Shown: in pieces, positions 1 through 5,188 of the stretch
Layout: every line of letters starts with the position of its first letter
Position numbering within the stretch: position 1 is the first letter of the stretch
From: an uncultured Blautia sp.
Lineage (GTDB): Bacteria; Bacillota; Clostridia; Lachnospirales; Lachnospiraceae
DNA length: 7,077 nt
NCBI GenBank assembly: GCA_900543715.1
Contig: UQSX01000119.1
Location: 1-7,077, forward strand
Direction: 5' to 3'
Program-made: the position numbers and the translations under genes
Notes under the pieces: generated by a model
What the model was told of the DNA's origin: nothing
Seen by the model: only the letters and a program-made list of their open reading frames with translations
Databases searched by the model: none

Positions 1-2
1 TA

Positions 3-26
3 AGTCCCAACTGGTTGTTGGGTACT
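3..26 (+). repeat. Small inverted repeat upstream of the first gene
   Basis: CCCAAC at 6-11 pairs with GTTGGG at 17-22 around a 5-base loop. AGT (3-5) and ACT (24-26) can extend the stem past one bulged base. No T-run follows, so it is not an intrinsic terminator. It sits about 22 bases upstream of the ribosome site of the first gene and could be an RNA structure in the leader or intercistronic region. Its role is unknown, and the window edge hides what lies upstream. Confidence 0.3.
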
Positions 27-61
27 GAAACCCTACACTTATATATTAGGAGGAGAACTAT

Positions 62-652
62 ATGAATGATAAAGTGAAAAAAGGTATGATTATTGCGGGT
101 TGCGTGGTGTGTTGTGTTATTCTTGCAGTGATGATTGCAAGTAATTTCAGAAAGCCAGCAAAAACAAAGGATAAATTAGCAGAGAGCCAGTCTACAGAAA
201 TAGAAGTGAAACCGGAAATCAAAAAGTCCGAATTAGACAAGAAGTCAAAAGAGACTGAAAGTAAAGAAGAGGAATCGAAGAAAGAACCGGAGACTACGGA
301 GGAGCAGAAAGAATCAGAGGAGGAAAAAGAGGGAAATAAGGACAACGGGCAGCCTGTACAGAATATTCAGCCCAGAGTGACTAAACCGGAAGAACCAGAT
401 CCAGAAGTATTAAAAAATCCTAATCAGAAACCAGATGGGGAGAGCGTGCAGGGCACGCCGGTTCCGGAAAACCATGATGAAGTAAAACAGCCGGAGACAG
501 ACACGGTTCCTGGAGCCGCACCAGAAGGTGAGTCACAGGAAGGAAAAATATATGCCCCAGGCTTTGGATGGATTGATGACATTGGGGAAGGGGAAGGCAT
601 TGAAGACAGTAACATTTATGAAAACGGTAATAAAATTGGGATAATGGATTAA
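62..652 (+). CDS. DUF6550-like membrane-anchored, charged disordered protein
   Basis: The protein has 196 residues. A short basic N-terminus (K4, K6, K7) is followed by one hydrophobic membrane segment (about 8-28, containing C14, C17 and C18). A long Lys/Glu/Ser/Pro-rich, low-complexity stretch (about 32-160) is almost certainly disordered. The compact C-terminal motif contains GFGWIDD and ends in YENGNKIGIMD. From memory, this layout and tail match the DUF6550 family, which is common in Clostridia conjugative elements and has no known function. The likely topology is an N-terminal anchor with the charged stalk and conserved tail outside the cell, as expected for a surface or transfer-apparatus accessory. 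The start is firm: AGGAGGAG at 48-55 lies six bases before the ATG. The next large gene encodes a secreted protein, so the two may act together at the envelope. The family call is good; the function is not known. Confidence 0.82.
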   Translation: MNDKVKKGMIIAGCVVCCVILAVMIASNFRKPAKTKDKLAESQSTEIEVKPEIKKSELDKKSKETESKEEESKKEPETTEEQKESEEEKEGNKDNGQPVQNIQPRVTKPEEPDPEVLKNPNQKPDGESVQGTPVPENHDEVKQPETDTVPGAAPEGESQEGKIYAPGFGWIDDIGEGEGIEDSNIYENGNKIGIMD

Positions 653-693
653 TTATCAATAGGTTGGTTAAATAGATGCATGACAGAAAGGCT

Positions 694-813
694 ATGAATT
701 GTAGCGCCCTCCTGCTAAGCATAGAGAGAAATCAAAGATATAAATTTTATCGTTCGGCACAGCTATTTATGGCTGTGCTTTTTCATTGGAAAGGAGAACA
801 TTTGGGAATTTGA
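694..813 (+). CDS. Possible 39-codon leader ORF upstream of the secreted protein gene
   Basis: An ATG at 694, preceded by a weak GAAAGG (685-690), opens a 39-codon frame. It runs through the hairpin at 757-778 and stops at TGA 811-813, overlapping the TTG start (810-812) of the next gene as TTGA. The peptide begins MNCSALLLSIERNQ and contains KFYRSAQLF followed by MAVLF. That segment resembles, with conservative changes, the KxYKxGKxW signal-type motif, although part of it is dictated by the hairpin. The stop/start overlap would allow translational coupling, and a ribosome translating it would melt the hairpin. It could also be chance. This is a hypothetical small ORF of low certainty. Confidence 0.3.
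   Translation: MNCSALLLSIERNQRYKFYRSAQLFMAVLFHWKGEHLGI
757..783 (+). terminator. Intrinsic terminator-like hairpin or attenuator
   Basis: GCACAGC (757-763) pairs perfectly with GCTGTGC (772-778) around an 8-base loop, followed by five T (779-783). This is a classic Rho-independent shape. Only about five bases separate it from the ribosome site (GGAAAGGAG, 788-796) of the secreted protein gene, so no promoter fits between them. Any transcript of that gene starting upstream must pass through the hairpin, which suggests partial termination or attenuation rather than a plain operon end. Confidence 0.6.
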
Positions 814-2525
814 AAAGCAGAATAAGTTGGCTGACAAGGATTGTACTGTTCAGCCTGTGTTTTTTGATCATGTCGGTTCCAGCGTATGCGGCAGGGGAAG
901 GTAATGTGGACGGCGGAGGCGGCAGCATGGGACAAGGTTCTTCGCAAAATTTTTGGTCCCCAGGTGATGAAGGGGTACGTGTATCGGTGATAAGTACAAG
1001 TGACCATAAAGTAGTAGGCACGCCTATTGACCTTACCAATAAAAGCCCATCTGATATTAGGCTTCATTTTGGAAAGGTGAGCAAGATGTCTTATACATCA
1101 GGTCATGGAATTGGTATATCCGGTTCAAGATACCAGTACATAAGACCAGCACAGAGACTTCCTATAATTATAAGTTCACAAAGTCTGGGACCATCAAGTA
1201 TTGCGGAAATAAAGCGGTACTTTACGGACGAGCAGACGATACGTGGGATAGCAGGTTATATGGGAATAGATTTTGATATACTTATCAGCGGCGAGTACAG
1301 AATTATGATAGAGCCGATTGCGTATGTGACATTGCAGGGAGTAAGAGTTGCTATGACAGCAACGGAAGCGGCTTTATATGATGAGGTTGCAGGCGGGGTG
1401 GTATATTCCTGGTTACGTTCAGTTACCTTTCAAAATCTGCCCCTTGCAATGTTTCTCGAAAAATCTGATTTAGGATATCCTGCGTGGAACGGTCCAACTA
1501 CCGGATTGCGTTCACATCAGGAAATCAAAACTTCGTTGGGACTTGGAATCATACGTTTTAATGGGGAGTTGCCAGAACCATCACCGGAGGTTACGACTTT
1601 TGATTATGAATACCGCACTAACACGGAGGTTATCACCAGTATCCGCGTGAGTGGCGGTCAAAGTGATCCGGACCATAAGGTATCTGTGACATTTAAAATA
1701 CAAGGGAGAAATTATAAGGTGGACAGCGTATATTATCCCGAGGGAGGAAGTCAGCTTGCCTGGGTTCGGTGGACAACACCATCTACAGAGCAGACTATGG
1801 AAATTCCAGTAACAGTAAGAGGTGGTGGCCGTACAGACAAAGGGACTATACGGGTTAAGATAGTAAACCTGGACAAGAATCCACCGCCGAATCCAGTTGC
1901 AGATGACCGTAATGACAGTTATGCGAGGCCGGCAGTTCCATCAAAGAGTCAGCAAACGTCCGCTGATTGGAGTATTTGGCGACCATACTGGTATTCTTAC
2001 TGGGTATGGCATAGTGGTGACGATGATGATGATGGATACTGGTGTGATCATGGCTGGTGGAAGTTCAATATTGATAGATATCATGCAAGTTTGAACGCAA
2101 CAATGCGCGTCCAGCCAGATGATAAATCCCCTACGGCCCATGGCAAAACATTAAAAAGCGGATACGGATTTAACGAATATGTGAACAGTTCTGTGAGCAC
2201 GAATCAGTCCAGTGCCGTGACTGGAGCCCAAAATGCCGTGACGTATTTTCCGGAGTTTCAATACAAGAAATACTGGCGTTTATTGGAGCGGATGTCGGGT
2301 GGGTATCATTCCGAATTTGAGTTCAAAAAAAATCAATACAGTACATTTAAGCGGAGGACACATTTCACTCCGATATGGATGCCAGATGGCAAATATACAC
2401 CCTATACATGGTTAATAGATGCCTGGACACCAGCAGGAATGTTATCACTAAACCTGACCGATAATCTGACAATCAGCGGTAATTTGTGGACGGACTGGCA
2501 TATCGCACCACAGAGACTAGATTAA
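810..2525 (+). CDS. Large secreted protein of unknown function
   Basis: This is a conserved-looking exported protein of 571 residues from the TTG at 810. I chose that start because GGAAAGGAG (788-796) lies upstream of it (13-base gap) and because it gives a clean signal peptide: basic MKSRISWLTR, a hydrophobic core, then VPAYA with likely cleavage at about residue 27. The in-frame TTG at 786 overlaps the ribosome site and is less likely. The mature N-terminus is Gly-rich (GNVDGGGGSMGQG). Beta-rich regions follow, including about 265-355, which looks like an Ig-like or adhesion-type domain. At 387-419 there is a dense Trp/Tyr cluster around five consecutive Asp (404-408). The C-terminus contains PEFQYKKYWRLLERMSGG and ends in an aromatic-rich region. 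There is no LPXTG motif and no C-terminal membrane segment, so it is probably released or held by partners. From memory, similar proteins accompany transfer genes in Clostridia mobile elements. I recognise no catalytic motif. Confidence 0.8.
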   Translation: MKSRISWLTRIVLFSLCFLIMSVPAYAAGEGNVDGGGGSMGQGSSQNFWSPGDEGVRVSVISTSDHKVVGTPIDLTNKSPSDIRLHFGKVSKMSYTSGHGIGISGSRYQYIRPAQRLPIIISSQSLGPSSIAEIKRYFTDEQTIRGIAGYMGIDFDILISGEYRIMIEPIAYVTLQGVRVAMTATEAALYDEVAGGVVYSWLRSVTFQNLPLAMFLEKSDLGYPAWNGPTTGLRSHQEIKTSLGLGIIRFNGELPEPSPEVTTFDYEYRTNTEVITSIRVSGGQSDPDHKVSVTFKIQGRNYKVDSVYYPEGGSQLAWVRWTTPSTEQTMEIPVTVRGGGRTDKGTIRVKIVNLDKNPPPNPVADDRNDSYARPAVPSKSQQTSADWSIWRPYWYSYWVWHSGDDDDDGYWCDHGWWKFNIDRYHASLNATMRVQPDDKSPTAHGKTLKSGYGFNEYVNSSVSTNQSSAVTGAQNAVTYFPEFQYKKYWRLLERMSGGYHSEFEFKKNQYSTFKRRTHFTPIWMPDGKYTPYTWLIDAWTPAGMLSLNLTDNLTISGNLWTDWHIAPQRLD

Positions 2526-2556
2526 AAAATAAAGTAAAAATAAATAAACAGTTACC

Positions 2557-2588
2557 AAAGAGGGAGACGCAGAGATCTTCCTCTTTTT
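2557..2588 (+). terminator. Terminator-like hairpin between genes
   Basis: AAAGAGG (2557-2563) pairs with CCTCTTT (2580-2586) around a 16-base loop that may pair further, and the right arm runs into a T-rich tail (2584-2588). It follows the stop codon of the secreted protein gene by about 30 bases. It ends seven bases before the ribosome site AGGAAGG (2595-2601) of the next gene. As at 757-783, there is no room for a promoter between hairpin and gene, so read-through or attenuation is implied. The loop is larger and the stem A/T-richer than the first hairpin, so it is weaker. Confidence 0.45.
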
Positions 2589-2612
2589 GTTATTAGGAAG
2601 GAATGAAGTGGC

Positions 2613-3266
2613 ATGTACGATAAAAACAAAACTTTGGATACCCTGAAAAATGAAATCTTCTTGTCAAAAGACAACCTGTATCTAGCGGAGGAAGCGTTAA
2701 ATTCTGATCAGATACCCTATGAAACGGTAAAGAAGATTATGGAGGTTGGAGGATATAGAAATAAAATAAATGCTTTGCGCAAAGCGTATTTGATGGGTGT
2801 AAATTTTGACAACCTTATCGGTCTTGTACATGATTCAGACGGCCCGGAGGAAATCAGGTCAATAGCTGGGGCACTGGAACGGAAACTGGAAATCCAGAAA
2901 ATTCAGATTGTGGCAGATGGAAAACACGATTACAGACAAATGGATTTAGTGTTTTATGGGTTTTATACTGGCAGAAGCATACAGGAAATGGAACTGGCAA
3001 CAGATAACCGGTTTGATGAAGAGCAGATTGAAGAAATCCTGTCGGGTTTTCGCTATGGGCTTGCCTATGAACAGGTGGCATTTTATGCGAAAGAAGAATT
3101 TGATTGTTACCAGATGCGGACCATAAAAAGGGCGTTTCTGTACGATAATCTGACAGTGGAGGAGGCGGCAATATTTGCTTTACCCAGTAATAACACAAAG
3201 AAAATGCGCCAGGAGATTAGAAAGATAGTAGCACAGCGCGGTAAAACAAAGAAATCCAATCTGTAA
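2613..3266 (+). CDS. Helical-repeat protein of unknown function
   Basis: The protein has 217 residues with no signal peptide or membrane segment, so it is likely cytoplasmic. Most of it is a degenerate tandem repeat of 28-30 residues, at about 48-76, 77-104, 105-133, 134-162 and 163-192, with a half unit at 193-206. Each unit follows the plan FD..QM..I..GF..GL..EQV..YA..E. The clearest pair is FDEEQIEEILSGF (134-146) and FDCYQMRTIKRAF (163-175). From memory, better-preserved versions of this repeat occur in Clostridia mobile-element proteins. Two amphipathic helices per unit suggest an alpha solenoid for protein or nucleic acid binding. The ATG at 2613 has AGGAAGG at 2595-2601. The next gene starts 21 bases after its stop, so the two are probably cotranscribed. 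I do not know its partner. Confidence 0.8.
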   Translation: MYDKNKTLDTLKNEIFLSKDNLYLAEEALNSDQIPYETVKKIMEVGGYRNKINALRKAYLMGVNFDNLIGLVHDSDGPEEIRSIAGALERKLEIQKIQIVADGKHDYRQMDLVFYGFYTGRSIQEMELATDNRFDEEQIEEILSGFRYGLAYEQVAFYAKEEFDCYQMRTIKRAFLYDNLTVEEAAIFALPSNNTKKMRQEIRKIVAQRGKTKKSNL

Positions 3267-3286
3267 TCGTGAGAAAGGATAAACAC

Positions 3287-3616
3287 ATGGAGAAAGAAGC
3301 AATGGAAGATATCCTGCGATTGGCAGAGGATGTAAGCAGCCTTGTGATGGACCTTGGACCATTTGGGCTTACGGACGAAGATGAAGTAAAAAAAACACCG
3401 CAGGACCGGATACATGAGACATATCAATGGCTGTCCGAACCAAAGGGCTGTAAAGAAGCGTCCGAGAATTTTAAGGAATTGCTTGCAATACTGGATAAGA
3501 CGGACGCAGAGTATCAAAGAATCGCTGATATATGTGAAAGAATCCATAAGGTCCAGGAAATAAAGCCATGGAAAGAAAAAGTAACTGTTAGAAACAGTCC
3601 CAGCTGTCGCAGATGA
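3287..3616 (+). CDS. Small acidic hypothetical protein
   Basis: The protein has 109 residues from the ATG at 3287, which has GAGAAAGGA (3271-3279) at good spacing. The frame is also open to a GTG at 3269, but that codon has no ribosome site and overlaps the one used. The sequence is mainly helical and acidic over residues 1-90 (EAMEDILRLAEDVSSLV, then DEDEV), followed by a helical pair (about 55-90). The C-terminus is short and basic (KVTVRNSPSCRR). There is no signal peptide, membrane segment or enzyme motif. It lies directly behind the repeat-protein gene and probably shares its transcript. I do not recognise the family. The basic end could be a native tail or the result of a late frame change, which the sequence alone cannot settle. 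Confidence 0.65.
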   Translation: MEKEAMEDILRLAEDVSSLVMDLGPFGLTDEDEVKKTPQDRIHETYQWLSEPKGCKEASENFKELLAILDKTDAEYQRIADICERIHKVQEIKPWKEKVTVRNSPSCRR

Positions 3617-3723
3617 CCAGGGCCTGGATATGTCCATAATATAGGACAGATTAAGGAAACAGAATCCCTTCAAGTAGAGAGGTTTCATAGATTCCTCTGG
3701 TAAAAATCTAAATAGAAATGCAA

Positions 3724-3803
3724 AAAGGAGGGATAAGAAGTTGTGGCCACGTAAAACGATAGTCTCTTCGACGCTTATTGGATTTAGAGACGAAGAGCAT
3801 TGA
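3724..3803 (+). promoter_or_regulatory. Strong ribosome site with 20-codon out-of-frame leader ORF
   Basis: AAAGGAGGG (3724-3732) is one of the best ribosome sites in the window. Eight bases downstream is TTG at 3741, which opens a 20-codon frame (MWPRKTIVSSTLIGFRDEEH) ending at TGA 3801-3803. This frame overlaps the start of the PP-loop gene by 26 bases and is one frame away from it. It may be a coupling leader peptide, or the true N-terminus of the PP-loop protein separated by a one-base indel. The spacer contains the palindrome GTGGCCAC (3743-3750). Confidence 0.4.
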
Positions 3804-4638
3804 ACGGATTAAATTAGCAAGTGAAATGTCAAAGAGGTACTATGATGCCCCCATAATCTGTACTTACAGTGGGGGCAAGGATTCTGACGTACTTCTGGAT
3901 TTGTTTATCCGGTCAGGAGTTGAATTTGAGGCCCACAATTCTCATACAACAGTCGATGCTCCCGATACGGTGTACTATATCAGGGAGAAATTTCGAGGTT
4001 TAAAAGAAAAGGGAATCCCATGTATTATCCATATGCCGCCACTGAGCATGTGGCAGTTGATTGTCAAAAAGAAGATGCCGCCCACCAGGATGCAGCGTTA
4101 CTGTTGTGAAATCCTAAAAGAGAACACAACACCGGACAGACTGGTATCAACAGGTGTGCGCTGGGACGAAAGCACCAAACGGTCCAAAAGGGGACAGTTA
4201 GAAGCGGCTGCCCCAAAAGTCGAGAATAGGATTACTCTGATGAACGACAACGATGATAAGCGGCTGGTTATTGAGCGGTGTGCAATCCGTGGCAGGGTAG
4301 TGTCCAACCCAATCATTGACTGGACACATAAAGACATCTGGGATTATATCCGTTCCAACCATATGCCTTATAATCCGCTTTATGATATGGGTTATAAAAG
4401 AGTTGGCTGTGTAGGGTGCCCGATGGCTGGAAAAAACCGCTACAAAGAGTTTGCTGACTTCCCAAAGTATAAGGCAGCTTATATCCGGGCGTTTGATAAA
4501 ATGTTAGTGGCAATCCATGCGGCGGGGAAACCTACTAAGTGGAAGAACGGAGAGGACGTGTTCCGGTGGTGGATGGAGGATAAAAATGTAGAGGGACAGT
4601 TGTGCCTCGCGGATTTTATGGACATGGGACCAGACTAA
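3778..4638 (+). CDS. PAPS-reductase-like PP-loop protein
   Basis: A 286-residue member of the phosphoadenosine phosphosulfate reductase / PP-loop ATP pyrophosphatase superfamily. The nucleotide-binding P-loop is TYSGGKDSDVLLDL (SGGKDSD at 31-37). Family motifs follow: GVRWDES (126-132), NPIIDWT (177-183) and YNPLYDMGYKRVGCVGCPM. The cysteine pattern C109-C110 with C211-x2-C214 matches the CC...CxxC 4Fe-4S ligands of APS reductases and of DndC-type enzymes. The C-terminal thioredoxin-reacting ECGIH-type motif of classical PAPS reductases is absent, so simple sulfate assimilation is unlikely. No sulfate-pathway genes are nearby. In mobile elements such proteins (for example IbrA-like or DndC-like ones) are linked to regulation or nucleic-acid sulfur chemistry; here that is inference. 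The start is uncertain. TTG 3778 is the only standard in-frame start after the stop at 3760-3762, but it lacks a nearby ribosome site. Confidence 0.88.
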   Translation: MDLETKSIERIKLASEMSKRYYDAPIICTYSGGKDSDVLLDLFIRSGVEFEAHNSHTTVDAPDTVYYIREKFRGLKEKGIPCIIHMPPLSMWQLIVKKKMPPTRMQRYCCEILKENTTPDRLVSTGVRWDESTKRSKRGQLEAAAPKVENRITLMNDNDDKRLVIERCAIRGRVVSNPIIDWTHKDIWDYIRSNHMPYNPLYDMGYKRVGCVGCPMAGKNRYKEFADFPKYKAAYIRAFDKMLVAIHAAGKPTKWKNGEDVFRWWMEDKNVEGQLCLADFMDMGPD

Positions 4639-4655
4639 AACAATAAATCAACAAC

Positions 4656-4700
4656 AGGAGGTTTACGTTCCAACCGGAACTAATTTATATAAAAAAGTGA
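4656..4700 (+). promoter_or_regulatory. Distant ribosome site and hairpin before the XF1762 gene
   Basis: AGGAGGT (4656-4662) is a full-strength ribosome site, but the ATG it should serve is at 4701, a gap of 38 bases. No ATG, GTG or TTG start lies at normal distance. In the spacer, GTTCC (4667-4671) pairs with GGAAC (4676-4680) around the loop AACC, which would shorten the effective gap by 14 bases. An A/T-rich stretch (4681-4696) follows. The hairpin may present the start to a bound ribosome, or the spacer may be the remnant of a lost leader. Confidence 0.4.
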
Positions 4701-5177
4701 ATGAAAGCAGTACCGATTGAGTTAAAGGCGGCAAATGAATATGTCGCGCAGAATCATAGGCATCATAGCCCTGTATACCGGGACAAATTCCGTGTCGCAT
4801 GTACTGAGCATGGCAGAATATGTGGCGTGATACAGTGCGGCAGGCCAGTATCCAGGCATTTAGACGATGGAAAAACGCTGGAAGTAACGCGTTGCTGCAC
4901 AGACGGTACAGCCAATGCCTGTAGCTTCCTATACGGGCGGGTAGCCCGGATTGCAAAAGAGATGGGATATGAGCGGATTATCACTTATATCCTTATCTCT
5001 GAATCCGGTGCTTCCTTAAAAGCGGCAGGGTGGGAATGTGAGAAAGAGATTGCAGGGGGCGGCTCCTGGGATACACCTGCCAGGCGCAGACATACAACAG
5101 CACCGCAATGTAAAAAGCAAAGATGGATGAAAAATTTGTGTAAAGAAGGTGATGAGAGTCGAGAATCGGAATTATAG
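4701..5177 (+). CDS. XF1762 family protein
   Basis: A 158-residue soluble protein that I recognise as XF1762 family, a GNAT-like group spread by phages and mobile elements with no proven reaction. Signature segments are the His-rich NHRHHSPVYRDKF (18-30), CGRPVSRHLDDGKTLEVTRCCTDGT (45-70, the segment with the conserved Glu and Arg), NACSFLYGR (72-80) and ITYILISESGASLKAAGW (94-111). The order resembles an acyl-CoA-binding loop between core strands, but no substrate is known. The ATG at 4701 gives the expected family N-terminus, so the start is probably right even though its ribosome site is 38 bases away. The basic tail after GGGSWDTPARRR (119-130) is typical. The last 26 bases overlap the likely ancestral start (5152) of the radical SAM gene, consistent with a coupled pair. 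Confidence 0.85.
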   Translation: MKAVPIELKAANEYVAQNHRHHSPVYRDKFRVACTEHGRICGVIQCGRPVSRHLDDGKTLEVTRCCTDGTANACSFLYGRVARIAKEMGYERIITYILISESGASLKAAGWECEKEIAGGGSWDTPARRRHTTAPQCKKQRWMKNLCKEGDESRESEL

Positions 5178-5188
5178 ATGCTGATTTA

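Noticed and set aside
42..47. TATATT as a -10 box before the first gene
   Set aside because: No adequate -35 box lies at 16-18 bases, and a transcript from it would start inside or after the ribosome site.
92..103. Lipobox-like IAGC (residues 11-14) in the first protein
   Set aside because: The hydrophobic stretch before the cysteine is only a few residues, too short for a lipoprotein signal peptide; a single membrane anchor explains it better.
786..809. TTG 786 as the start of the secreted protein
   Set aside because: It overlaps the ribosome site itself, has no site of its own, and only adds eight residues before an already complete signal peptide.
3590..3662. Alternative reading frames past the stop of the small acidic gene (a frame giving VPAVADDQGLDMSII) as a sign of a frameshift
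   Set aside because: Without a known family to compare, neither frame is clearly the native C-terminus, so a frameshift cannot be claimed.
3107..3688. 193-codon open frame on the minus strand
   Set aside because: It lies antisense to the end of the repeat-protein gene and the whole small acidic gene, has no convincing ribosome site or domain, and reads as a shadow of their codon bias.
3631..3698. Two weak hairpins (TGTCC/GGACA at 3631-3648 and AGAGG/CCTCT at 3678-3698) in the gap before the PP-loop gene
   Set aside because: Stems are only 5 bp with loops of 8 and 11 bases and no T-run; this level of pairing is expected by chance. No gene is seen in 3617-3740.
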